This document shows, piece by piece, positions 1-6,838 of a DNA stretch of 16,864 bases. Position 1 is the first letter of the stretch. Each line of letters opens with the position of its first letter. Origin of the DNA: UBA5216 sp043743335 (lineage in GTDB: Bacteria > Pseudomonadota > Gammaproteobacteria > Burkholderiales > SG8-41). A model generated the notes under the pieces. The model saw only the letters and a list, made by a program, of their open reading frames with translations. It ran no database searches and was not told the DNA's origin. A program made the position numbers and the translations under genes. Location of the stretch: NCBI GenBank assembly GCA_043743335.1, contig JAYTWR010000157.1, positions 1 through 16,864 of the forward strand, written 5' to 3'.

Positions 1-99
1 TCTTTGGCGCTCGTGCCAAAAAAACAAAAATCAGCACGCGCGGTGCTGAAAATTGAGGCTGCGTGTTTCAAAAATTGGGGGTTTTCTGTCAGGCACTAT
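1..99. repeat. 99-bp terminal inverted repeat, left copy
   Basis: Bases 1-99 are the exact reverse complement of 16766-16864; the match stops at base 100. The repeat therefore continues outward from both window ends in opposite orientation. It contains a 7-bp hairpin next to a T-rich tract (see the terminator). It is probably the edge of a multicopy mobile element. An exact 99-bp match at both contig ends also fits a de Bruijn assembly stopping at a shared k-mer, so the true repeat is likely longer than what is seen. Confidence 0.9.
18..49 (-). terminator. Rho-independent terminator inside left repeat, pointing outward
   Basis: On the minus strand the stem TCAGCAC / GTGCTGA with loop CGCGC is followed directly by TTTTTGTTTTTTT. 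This is a good intrinsic terminator shape. It would stop transcripts leaving the window at its left edge, and is identical to the one in the right repeat. Confidence 0.6.
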
Positions 100-292
100 C
101 TATTCAGTCCGGGGCAAAAGATAGCGAATACCTCCCTCACCCCAACCCTCTCCCAGAGGGAGAGGGGGCAACCCCACGCCCGCGCTAACCTCAAATGGTG
201 TCGTGATTGCGAGCACGGTTTGCTCCCCTCGCCCTCTGGGAGAGGGCGGGGGTGAGGGAAGATTTTGATGTTACGCATGCACTGAATAGATA
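97..292. mobile_element. MITE-like nested inverted repeat of the CCCTCACCCC type
   Basis: The outer ends TATCTATTCAGT (97-108) and ACTGAATAGATA (281-292) are perfect 12-bp inverted repeats. Inside lie inverted arms TCCCTCACCCC (133-143) and GGGGGTGAGGGA (248-259). Each arm carries its own hairpin: CCCTCTCCC-AGA-GGGAGAGGG (146-166) and GCCCTCT-GGG-AGAGGGC (231-247). Sequences of this kind recur between genes in many proteobacteria and give spurious 'PHPRPLPEGEG' translations. No transposase is encoded, so it would have to be moved by another element. The outer three bases overlap the 99-bp repeat, so the exact boundary is uncertain. Confidence 0.65.
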
Positions 293-300
293 CCGCAAAG

Positions 301-330
301 GTTTGCAAAGGTTTGCAAAGGTTTGCAAAG
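301..330. repeat. Three tandem copies of GTTTGCAAAG
   Basis: Three perfect 10-bp units, preceded by a partial unit (CCGCAAAG, 293-300) and followed by GGCGGTTTGC. Each unit holds the 8-bp palindrome TTTGCAAA. The 10-bp period places the palindromes on one face of the helix. It is not a CRISPR array because there are no spacers. It could be a slippage-prone tract or a protein-binding array upstream of the YdcF-like gene. Confidence 0.9.
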
Positions 331-374
331 GGCGGTTTGCTGGCGAACGCTCTCATCGACATGAGATTCTGTGG

Positions 375-403
375 TTGAAAAAGTCGTAACCAATTGTTTT
401 TAT
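375..403 (+). promoter_or_regulatory. Candidate sigma-70 promoter for the YdcF-like gene
   Basis: TTGAAA (375-380, 5 of 6 to consensus), a 17-bp spacer and TTTTAT (398-403, 4 of 6) lie 63 bases upstream of the chosen ATG in an AT-rich stretch. Prediction by eye only. Confidence 0.35.
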
Positions 404-466
404 GAGGTAATTTAAATTTTTATCATGGTACTATTGTGTGTGTCGCCACGCGCATCTGAAGGCATT

Positions 467-1237
467 ATGTCCGTCACTAAGGTATTGGAATTGTTTCTGC
501 TGCCGCCACTGAATATCCTGATCGCGGGTTTTCTGGGCCTGCTGCTGCTCAATCGCAGGCCGAAACTGGGGAAGTGGATTATCGGGGTGTCGTTGGGTGT
601 GTTGTGGATTTTGGCCCTGCCGGTGGTGGGCGGCTCTTTGTTGGGTTTGCTGGAGCGCGATGCGCATACGCCGGTGGAACACATGCGCGAAGCGCAGGCA
701 ATCGTCGCGCTCGGCGGCGGTGTTTATTTCGGTGCGCCGGAATTCGGTGGAAATACCGTGGGCGGCAGCACGTTGGAGCGCGTACGTCTGGCAGCGCACT
801 TGTCGAAGCAAACGGGCTTGCCCGTGCTGGTGAGTGGCGGTGGATTGTTCTCAGGCAGCGCTACGGCTGTGGCTGCGCTGATGAAAAAATCGCTGGAAAC
901 GGAATTTTCCATACCGGTGCAGTGGAGTGAGGAAGCGTCTGCCTCCACTTTGGAGAATGCGGTTTTCAGCCGAAAAATGCTCGAGCCTGCCGGCGTGCGT
1001 ACTATCGTGCTGGTGACGCATGCGTGGCACATGCCGCGCGCCAAAAGCGCCTTTGAACGGGCGGGATTTAAAGTGGTGCCGGCGGGCACCGGTTTTCGCA
1101 GGGGAGCGCCGCTGGCCCTGCGCAGTTTTTTGCCCAGCATGGGTGGGCTTTACGGGAGCGCTTCGTTCATACACGAAGCCATAGGCATGCTGTGGTACAG
1201 CCTCCGCGCGATCCCGCCTTCACCACCACCCGGCTAA
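467..1237 (+). CDS. YdcF/ElyC-like DUF218 membrane protein
   Basis: A 256-residue inner-membrane protein of the YdcF family, similar in length to E. coli ElyC (about 259 residues), an envelope-biogenesis factor. Two hydrophobic segments (about 7-29 and 37-61) precede a DUF218 domain (about 78-245). Family motifs seen are IVALGGGV (79-86), the STLENA segment (160-165) and VTHAWHMPRAKSAFERAGF (183-201). I chose the ATG at 467 because GAAGG lies five bases upstream and the protein then begins just before the first membrane helix; an in-frame ATG at 425 lacks this. It converges with the Rieske oxygenase gene, 32 bases away. The specific role (ElyC-like envelope function or another DUF218 function) cannot be decided from sequence. 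Confidence 0.9.
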   Translation: MSVTKVLELFLLPPLNILIAGFLGLLLLNRRPKLGKWIIGVSLGVLWILALPVVGGSLLGLLERDAHTPVEHMREAQAIVALGGGVYFGAPEFGGNTVGGSTLERVRLAAHLSKQTGLPVLVSGGGLFSGSATAVAALMKKSLETEFSIPVQWSEEASASTLENAVFSRKMLEPAGVRTIVLVTHAWHMPRAKSAFERAGFKVVPAGTGFRRGAPLALRSFLPSMGGLYGSASFIHEAIGMLWYSLRAIPPSPPPG

Positions 1238-1269
1238 CCGCCGAACCGCCGAACTATTGGGCGGGCGCA

Positions 1270-2382
1270 TTACCGCACAACATGCGGCTCAATTTCGCGT
1301 CGCAAGAACTCATGAAAGTGCTGCATGCCGTCTTCGAGCGGTGATTGATACGGCCCAGCGTCACTCGTGCCTTGCTGATAAAGCGCGCGACGGCCTGCAG
1401 TCATGCGGTCGCAGATTTCGCGGTCTTCGACAGCGGTTTCGCGATAGGCGGCTTGTTCAGCCTCGATGAATTCGCGTTCGAACAGCGCGATAGCCTCAGG
1501 GTAATAAAATTCCACCACGTTGGTGCAGGCTTCCGGCCCGCGCGGCACGATGTTGCTGATCACCAGCACATGCGGATACCACTCGACCATCAGGCCGGGA
1601 AAACAGGTGAGCCAGATCGCCCCCTGTGCGGGCGTTTTGCCTTCGGTCTGGCGATGGACTTGATCGTGCCAGCGCCGGTAGACATCGCTGCCGGGGCGGG
1701 CGAGGCCCTGTTTGACGCCGCAGGTTTGCACACTGTGCCACGCGCCGAATTCCCACTTGAGATCCGCCACATTCACAAAACCCGCCAAGCCCGGATGAAA
1801 CGGTTCAACGTGGTAATCCTCGAGGTAAACCTCGATAAAGGTTTTCCAGTTGCAGGCGTATTCTTCGACCTCAACGCGGTCGAACATGAAGCCTGCGAAA
1901 TCCAGCTCTTTGGCCACACTCATGGCGCGCAAATCGTGCGCAATATCGCGCGGCCCAGCGAAGAGCAAGCCGTTCCAGTTTGTCAGCGGCGTTTGCGCAA
2001 GATCGAGGCAGGGGTTGTCGGCGAATTGCGGCGCGCCCATGAGTTTGCCGTCGAGTGCGTAGGTCCAGCGGTGTAACGGACAGACGATATTTTTGGCATT
2101 GCCGCGCCCGCGCAGCATGATTGCCTGCCGGTGACGGCAGATGTTGCCGAGCAGTGACACGCCTTGCGGGTTGCGCACCAGCGCCTTGGCGTCGCCCGCC
2201 CATGACAGCGCGTGGTAGTCGCCGACTTCGGGCGTGAGCAGCTCGTGGCCCGCGTAATTCGCGCCAGCATCAAACAGTAAACGCTTCTCAAGCGCGTAAA
2301 TGTGCGGATCAAAATACCAAGAAACGGGCAATTGCGACGCAACCGTCCTGCGCAGCGCCGCAGCTTGAGAGAGATCAGACAT
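1270..2382 (-). CDS. Rieske non-heme iron oxygenase, alpha-subunit type
   Basis: A 370-residue protein with a Rieske [2Fe-2S] domain followed by a SRPBCC catalytic domain, as in ring-hydroxylating oxygenase alpha subunits. The cluster ligands are visible as C82-x-H84 and C101-x2-H104. The mononuclear iron ligands are probably H191 and H196 in EDYHVEPFH (188-196). The residue three before H191, normally the bridging Asp, is Glu188, as in choline and glycine-betaine monooxygenases (ECYH). No reductase or ferredoxin gene lies in the window, so electron partners are encoded elsewhere. The start lacks a clear Shine-Dalgarno sequence. It lies 179 bases beyond the end of the ArsS cluster on the same strand, so co-transcription is possible but unproven. 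Substrate unknown. Confidence 0.9.
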   Translation of the reverse strand: MSDLSQAAALRRTVASQLPVSWYFDPHIYALEKRLLFDAGANYAGHELLTPEVGDYHALSWAGDAKALVRNPQGVSLLGNICRHRQAIMLRGRGNAKNIVCPLHRWTYALDGKLMGAPQFADNPCLDLAQTPLTNWNGLLFAGPRDIAHDLRAMSVAKELDFAGFMFDRVEVEEYACNWKTFIEVYLEDYHVEPFHPGLAGFVNVADLKWEFGAWHSVQTCGVKQGLARPGSDVYRRWHDQVHRQTEGKTPAQGAIWLTCFPGLMVEWYPHVLVISNIVPRGPEACTNVVEFYYPEAIALFEREFIEAEQAAYRETAVEDREICDRMTAGRRALYQQGTSDAGPYQSPLEDGMQHFHEFLRREIEPHVVR

Positions 2383-2561
2383 GCCGTGGGAGCAATGAAA
2401 TCGCGTTAAAAAGGGGAGGGAGGACGAAGAAAGAAGAACTCAAGCCAGTGACCCAGCTACCAGCAGATGTGGTCTAAGGGACTGATTTTCAAGACTTTTA
2501 CGCCGAAAAGAGGGGGCTATTTTTCCCCAAGCGTCGGTAAAAAGCAACGACAATCGTCTGC

Positions 2562-3314
2562 TCACTTGCTAAGTTTCTGTTTATTAAAAGAAATATCCCC
2601 AAACCACGCGACAGCGGATTCACCGGTGTTGTCGGTATCCGTGGCGATGGCGATGGCCGAAACCGGCGGCGCGTCGTCACCGAACGCCGCCTTGAAATCA
2701 GCCGCCACGTCGCGCTCAATCTCGCGCCACTGATTGACGTGCGCGCTGCCGCTTTCCACGACAATCATGCGCATAAGATTCGTGTAACTGCTCGGCACGT
2801 TCGTGCCGATGGGTGCTTTGGTATCCCACACATAACACAGCGTAGCGGCGGGCAGATGGGGATCGTGCAGCGCGCGCGCCAGACGCAGCTTGGTGCGGTC
2901 GGCGAACGACAGTTTCTCCAGCGGGTAATCGAACATGACGTAAACGCGCGCCGGGTAGTCGTCGCCTTCTTTGGTGCGCAGGTCGCTGCTTTTCAGCACG
3001 TTGGCGATTTTCCAGCGCCACTTGAGCAGGGGAAATTCCGCGAGACTCACCTTTACATCGCGGCTGATGCCCGACGCTGACGCGTTGGATTCTGCCTTGA
3101 CCACCGTGATACTGCCGTCTTCTACCAGCGTGTAGCGCGTGCGCGGTGTCGAGCCGGATACGCCGATCGGTTTCCAGCCCTCGGGCAGTGTTGCACCGGC
3201 TTTCAGCGTGGAGAACACGCCGACGCGCAGCGTGTCGCTTTGCGCCCAGCCCAGCGCCGCCATACCTAGCGCGCAGGCTGCAACGACAATCTTACGCCAA
3301 GTATTTGTTATCAT
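2562..3314 (-). CDS. DUF3047 exported protein
   Basis: A 250-residue protein with an N-terminal signal peptide (cleavage probably after GWAQ, residue 25) and a DUF3047 domain. Characteristic segments are LLKWRWKIANVL and the GDDYPARVYVMFDY stretch, then CYVWD and a C-terminal AIATDTDNTGE stretch. The function of DUF3047 is unknown; it is predicted to be periplasmic. Its start overlaps the 3' end of the TIGR04282-type gene by 23 bases, which indicates translational coupling and makes it the last gene of the ArsS operon. A perfect FNR-like palindrome overlaps the start codon. No strong terminator follows. Confidence 0.88.
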   Translation of the reverse strand: MITNTWRKIVVAACALGMAALGWAQSDTLRVGVFSTLKAGATLPEGWKPIGVSGSTPRTRYTLVEDGSITVVKAESNASASGISRDVKVSLAEFPLLKWRWKIANVLKSSDLRTKEGDDYPARVYVMFDYPLEKLSFADRTKLRLARALHDPHLPAATLCYVWDTKAPIGTNVPSSYTNLMRMIVVESGSAHVNQWREIERDVAADFKAAFGDDAPPVSAIAIATDTDNTGESAVAWFGDISFNKQKLSK

Positions 3315-3948
3315 TGATAATTATCAATTCAGACCAGCGACGGTAATCGTCGGGGCGGTCGATGTCCCACAGCGTTTCGAGTTCATGCCAACGCCACTTC
3401 AGCAATTTCAGGCGCTCGCGCGTGGCGGCGAGTACTGTGTCGCCGCCCCAAGCAATGCTGTCGAACAGCCGGTTGTCGCAGCGCGTCAGGCCGATCAGTG
3501 CATAGCCGCCGTCTTCTGCGGGAATCAGCACCGCGTCGTTGCCCCCGTGTGCCGAATCCAGAGCCGCTTGCGCATCGCGCAAATGCTGCGCTGTCAGCAC
3601 CGGACAATCCGTGCCGATAATAATCACGTGCGCGTGGCGTGCGAGGCCGTCGTCGAACGCGTTGCGCATGCGCGCACCCAAATCAGCGCCGCGTTGTGGC
3701 ACGAGCGCTATGCCAAAGCGCTGTGCGTTGTCCTGTAAAAACGGATCGTCGATATCGGGTGCGGCGTGTAACTCCACCGGGCCCAAATCTGCGTCGGTAG
3801 CGGTGATGAGCGTGCGATGCACGAGCTGACGATGCAGCGCCGCAGCGCCTTGCGCGCCCAGCAACGGCACCAAACGCGTTTTCACCTCGCCCGCCCGCGG
3901 CGCTTTGGCAAACACAAGGGTCAGCGCGTCACAGCTTGTGCGGGACAT
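3292..3948 (-). CDS. TIGR04282-type transferase (rSAM/selenodomain-associated transferase 1, DUF2064)
   Basis: A 218-residue nucleotidyl/glycosyl-transferase-fold protein of the family that regularly sits beside ArsS-type radical SAM genes. Visible motifs are FAKAPRAGEVKTRL (13-26), the substrate-loop GTDCP (112-116), PAEDGGY (143-149), WGGDT (167-171) and WDID (194-197). The fold resembles CofC-like nucleotidyltransferases; in arsenosugar-type clusters it is presumed to act in modification of the ArsS product, but its reaction is not established. It overlaps the upstream TIGR04283-type gene by 20 bases and the downstream DUF3047 gene by 23 bases. Length and motifs look complete. Confidence 0.92.
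   Translation of the reverse strand: MSRTSCDALTLVFAKAPRAGEVKTRLVPLLGAQGAAALHRQLVHRTLITATDADLGPVELHAAPDIDDPFLQDNAQRFGIALVPQRGADLGARMRNAFDDGLARHAHVIIIGTDCPVLTAQHLRDAQAALDSAHGGNDAVLIPAEDGGYALIGLTRCDNRLFDSIAWGGDTVLAATRERLKLLKWRWHELETLWDIDRPDDYRRWSELIIINDNKYLA
3314..3327. promoter_or_regulatory. Perfect FNR-box-like palindrome TTGATAATTATCAA
   Basis: TTGAT-N4-ATCAA, an exact match to the FNR/Anr consensus and a perfect 14-bp palindrome. It sits inside the end of the TIGR04282-type gene and touches the DUF3047 start codon. Position inside an operon makes a regulatory role uncertain; it also encodes ELIIIND. Confidence 0.35.
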
Positions 3949-4621
3949 GGGGTCTGTACGATTGCGCGAGTTTGCCGGGGTCGGTGCCCAGCCAGTATTG
4001 CAGACGCAGTCGCCACATCAGCAGCATCGTGCGCAGAACGCCGTGTTTCTCCCAGCGTCGGCCCGATACCCTCATGCGATGGCGCAGGTTGAGCGGCGCG
4101 CCGTAACGCTTCAATGCCTTAGTGAGCGCCACGTCTTCCATCAGCGGAATTTGCGGAAAATGCCCCACCGCCTCAAACAGCGTGCGCGTGACAAACAAAC
4201 CCTGATCGCCGGTGGAAACACCGCTAAGCCGTGAGCGCAGGTTCATCATCACGCCTATCGTCTTTAGCAACGGATGCTCGCCGGTGAGTGCGACATCAAA
4301 GCGCCCCCACGTTTTTTGCGCACGATTCAAACCGTCGGTAATGAGCCCGTCTGCGCTCGCCGGCAAACGACAATCCGCGTGCAAAAACAACAGAATGTCG
4401 CCACGCGATTGCGTGGCCCCCGCGTTCATTTGCATGGCGCGGCCACGCGTGGCGACAATGACTTGATCGACCAGCGGACGCGCCAGTGCGACGGTGGCAT
4501 CCACGCTGCCGCCGTCCACCACCACCACTTCGACGCCGCGCGTGCGCAAAGGTGCCAGCGCTGCCAGCGTATCGGCAATGTTGGCGGCCTCGTTCAGTGC
4601 GGGGATGATGATGGAGAGCAA
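3929..4621 (-). CDS. TIGR04283-type family 2 glycosyltransferase, copy A
   Basis: A 230-residue GT-A glycosyltransferase. Motifs are IIPALNE (5-11), DGGS (36-39), GRAMQMNAG (60-68), FLHADC with the metal-binding HAD (81-83), GDQGLF (138-143), MEDV (161-164) and RRWEKHG (188-194). This is the rSAM/selenodomain-associated transferase 2 family, which accompanies ArsS. The start is TTG: the canonical N-terminus MLSIIIPALNE begins exactly there and no ATG or GTG lies close upstream in frame. The upstream Shine-Dalgarno is poor, so translation may be weak or depend on coupling. The donor sugar and acceptor are unknown. It lies 48 bases after copy B. Confidence 0.92.
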   Translation of the reverse strand: MLSIIIPALNEAANIADTLAALAPLRTRGVEVVVVDGGSVDATVALARPLVDQVIVATRGRAMQMNAGATQSRGDILLFLHADCRLPASADGLITDGLNRAQKTWGRFDVALTGEHPLLKTIGVMMNLRSRLSGVSTGDQGLFVTRTLFEAVGHFPQIPLMEDVALTKALKRYGAPLNLRHRMRVSGRRWEKHGVLRTMLLMWRLRLQYWLGTDPGKLAQSYRPHVPHKL

Positions 4622-4669
4622 GTTGAAATGAGGGAAGGTAATCAGCAGGCATCATACGCCCGCGCGACA

Positions 4670-5335
4670 TCAACGCACCGGCTCAAAAAATCGCTGTCCC
4701 ATGAGCGGCCGCTTGTAGCGGTGGCACAGCAGGATCAGCACAATGCGCGCGGTGCTGCGCACAATGCCTTGCGCGCGGAATTTGCGCGCGTCCGTGACTA
4801 CCGTGGCCGGCAGTAACACCGGCGTCGCGCGCAGGCGCAGTTGTTCGGAAAGTTTCACGTCTTCTAGCGGGCTTTCGGCAAATCCGCCGAGCGCCTCGAA
4901 CACATGACGGCGCACGAACATGGCCTGATCGCCATACATGATGCGCGTGCGCCGGCAGCGCCAGTTGTGCACACGCGACACTGCACGCAGCAACGGATGC
5001 GCATCGCTGAAGGCTTGGTGAAAGCAACCCGCTTCAACGTCGGGCGGCAGAGCAGCGATGGCGGCTAGCGCGTTGTCCGGCAACAGCGTGTCGGCATGCA
5101 AAAAAAGCAGCCATCCGCCGCGTGCGTGACGCGCGCCGACGTTCATTTGCGCGCCGCGTCCGCGTGGCGCGGAACACCATTGCGCGTTGCCCTGCAGCGC
5201 CACATCGCGCGTGCCATCGGTGCTGCCGCCGTCGGCGACGAAGACTTCATGCGCGATGCCTTTGTGCGCTAATTGTGCCAAGGTGCGCGGCAGCGCACGC
5301 ACCTCGTTCAGTGTTGGAATAATGATTGAAATCAA
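4670..5335 (-). CDS. TIGR04283-type family 2 glycosyltransferase, copy B
   Basis: A 221-residue paralogue of the downstream glycosyltransferase. Shared motifs are IIPTLNE (5-11), DGGSTD (35-40), GRGAQMNVG (59-67), FLHADT (78-83), GDQAMF (135-140) and PLEDVKLSEQL (156-166). Where copy A has RRWEKHG, this copy has DARKFRAQG, so the acceptor side differs. The start is TTG at 5335, overlapping the stop of the preceding ferritin-like gene as TTGA. This gives the canonical MISIIIPTLNE N-terminus and implies translational coupling. The two copies are clearly diverged, which suggests an old duplication with separate jobs, perhaps two successive transfers. Confidence 0.92.
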   Translation of the reverse strand: MISIIIPTLNEVRALPRTLAQLAHKGIAHEVFVADGGSTDGTRDVALQGNAQWCSAPRGRGAQMNVGARHARGGWLLFLHADTLLPDNALAAIAALPPDVEAGCFHQAFSDAHPLLRAVSRVHNWRCRRTRIMYGDQAMFVRRHVFEALGGFAESPLEDVKLSEQLRLRATPVLLPATVVTDARKFRAQGIVRSTARIVLILLCHRYKRPLMGQRFFEPVR

Positions 5336-5955
5336 TTAGTTACCGACGGTTCGTGCCATTGCGTCAAGCGCGCATCGACGCCGCGCCAAAACGTTGCGCC
5401 GTCGAGCCGCGCATCGTCGAGCAAGCTGCCCACTTGCAGGGCAACCGATAAACCAAGGGCGCGATAGTCGTCCAGCGCGTCGGTTAAACCCGCGTGCGAG
5501 GCGGGAGACTGCGCGGCAAGCGTCGTTAGGCAGCGCGCGCCCAATTGCACATGGCCGCGTTCCTGCGCCAGCACTTTGACGCGCAGCGCGTGCAACGGCG
5601 CGCCGGCGGGATGGGTGTAGGTGCCCAGCGTTTCTAGCAGCGCTTCGCCCAAGTGTTCGACCACGCCTTGCAGCCCGAGCAGCGAGGCCGCGAGATTGCC
5701 TTGGTCGAGATCGCGATGTAGGCGCGTGCGCACGGCGGCAAGGATGTCGAAGTTGTGCCCACGCGTGCCATTGAGTGCCAGTGCAGCACCGGCCATGCCG
5801 GCGTGACCATACTCCTGCACAGCCTGCACACGCAGCGCGCGTGTCATCCAGCGTTCGGGCGCCAGCGTTGCCTGCCGCGCGGCGGTGCGCGCGGCGAGCG
5901 CTTCGCCAGCGTGCAGTACGTCAAGCAGGCAAGCGAGCTTGCGCGACGCGCTCAT
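5332..5955 (-). CDS. Uncharacterised protein with ferritin-like diiron signature
   Basis: A 207-residue mostly helical protein that I do not recognise as a named family. It carries a spaced set of potential iron ligands: E18, then E48-Y-G-H51, then E100 (with E104), then E132-R-G-H135. The spacing (30 residues between E18 and E48, 32 between E100 and E132) is that of a four-helix diiron-carboxylate bundle: E, ExxH, E, ExxH. This is inferred from the pattern only. There is no signal peptide or membrane helix, so it should be cytosolic. It lies 24 bases after the DUF547 gene and overlaps the next glycosyltransferase by four bases, so it belongs to the ArsS operon. Possible roles are a diiron oxygenase acting on the pathway product, or iron/oxidant handling. 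Confidence 0.8.
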   Translation of the reverse strand: MSASRKLACLLDVLHAGEALAARTAARQATLAPERWMTRALRVQAVQEYGHAGMAGAALALNGTRGHNFDILAAVRTRLHRDLDQGNLAASLLGLQGVVEHLGEALLETLGTYTHPAGAPLHALRVKVLAQERGHVQLGARCLTTLAAQSPASHAGLTDALDDYRALGLSVALQVGSLLDDARLDGATFWRGVDARLTQWHEPSVTN

Positions 5956-5979
5956 GCGCTAATGCAATCTTGTTTGCGC

Positions 5980-6801
5980 CTATTTACGCACGTCATTCAA
6001 GCCCCAGTCGTAATCCAAGTGCTTGATTTCGGCCTTGCCATCGCGGATGGTTTGCTGGTGCGCGGCATTGTCGGTGAGCAGGTTGGCGTACTTGGCGAAC
6101 AGGCTTTCCAGCGTTTTGAAGCCTTTGTGGCCTTTGCGGAAATCGTTGCCATACCACGGCGGCGTGTCGAAAATTTTTGATACTTCGAGCTTGCCCTCGG
6201 CGTTGGCGCGGTTACGTGAACGGTCCGACAGAAAGCGCACGGTTTGCTCTTCAAGCTGCGCATCGATGCGGTCGGCCACGTAGGCTTCTTCGCGCAGCAT
6301 GGGGCAGCCGATGGAGGCACAATTGACGGCGAAGTGTATGCGCGGATCATCATGCACACCAGCAGCGCGAATGTTGTCGTGCTCAATGTTGTCGAGCGTC
6401 ATCTTGCGTCCCAGCAGGTTGATGAAGCTGTCTTTGAACGGGTTGCCGATCAGCTTGCCGTAATCCCACACCGATTTGATGTTGGGGTAACGTAGCAGGA
6501 TTTTCTCTGCCATGTTGGCGTTATAGGCGTTGATCAAAAACGCCAATTGCTGACTTTTGCTGAAGCCTTTGAAATCCGCTTCGCTGACTTTTGCCAGTGT
6601 GTCGAGATACGTCTTAAGCTGTGCGTGATCGGCGGCCATGCCCGCGTAACGCATTTGCGAGGCCTTGCCGCCATCGAGCACTGCCACGTGCTTTTTCAGC
6701 AAGGTGTTCCACTGCGCATGCGTGTGATCAAACTGCGCCCATGCGGAACCGGCGGCAATAAACCACACAAAAAGTGCGGTAACTAGTTGTTTTAATAGCA
6801 T
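5980..6801 (-). CDS. DUF547 exported protein
   Basis: A 273-residue protein with a signal peptide (cleavage probably after SAWA, residue 22) and a DUF547 domain. Conserved segments are LAFLINAYNA (86-95), the IEHDNIR region (139-145) and HFAVNCASIGCP (156-167), including C161 and C166. The biochemical function is unknown; related domains occur beside redox and membrane proteins, and DUF547 genes are recurrent members of ArsS-type clusters. The start is well supported: GGAGA lies six bases before ATG. The first codons lie within one copy of the TAACTAGTTG motif. It follows the TVP38-oxidoreductase gene by 37 bases in the same operon. Confidence 0.9.
   Translation of the reverse strand: MLLKQLVTALFVWFIAAGSAWAQFDHTHAQWNTLLKKHVAVLDGGKASQMRYAGMAADHAQLKTYLDTLAKVSEADFKGFSKSQQLAFLINAYNANMAEKILLRYPNIKSVWDYGKLIGNPFKDSFINLLGRKMTLDNIEHDNIRAAGVHDDPRIHFAVNCASIGCPMLREEAYVADRIDAQLEEQTVRFLSDRSRNRANAEGKLEVSKIFDTPPWYGNDFRKGHKGFKTLESLFAKYANLLTDNAAHQQTIRDGKAEIKHLDYDWGLNDVRK
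6780..6796 (+). repeat. TAACTAGTTG motif, copy 1
   Basis: TAACTAGTTGTTTTAAT, with the palindromic core AACTAGTT. It lies in the first codons of the DUF547 gene on the opposite strand. One of three strong copies in the window. Confidence 0.55.
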
Positions 6802-6838
6802 AATTTTCTCCAGAGCTTTTAAATTTCTTGATGCCTTG

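Noticed and set aside
301..330. CRISPR-like array
   Set aside because: Units are directly adjacent 10-mers with no spacers and no cas genes.
96..389. Short open frames giving PHPRPLPEGEG-like peptides
   Set aside because: These are the well-known spurious translations of the CCCTCACCCC repeat.
386..411. Additional GTAACC sites (386, 10271, 10974, 11918 and 13813, plus strand)
   Set aside because: None is followed by CGAA at 16 bases, so they are not counted as SigF-type promoters.
2511..2528. Possible terminator after DUF3047 (GGGG, 8-base loop, CCCC, then CTCTTTT on the minus strand)
   Set aside because: Stem of only four pairs and an interrupted T-tract; too weak to call.
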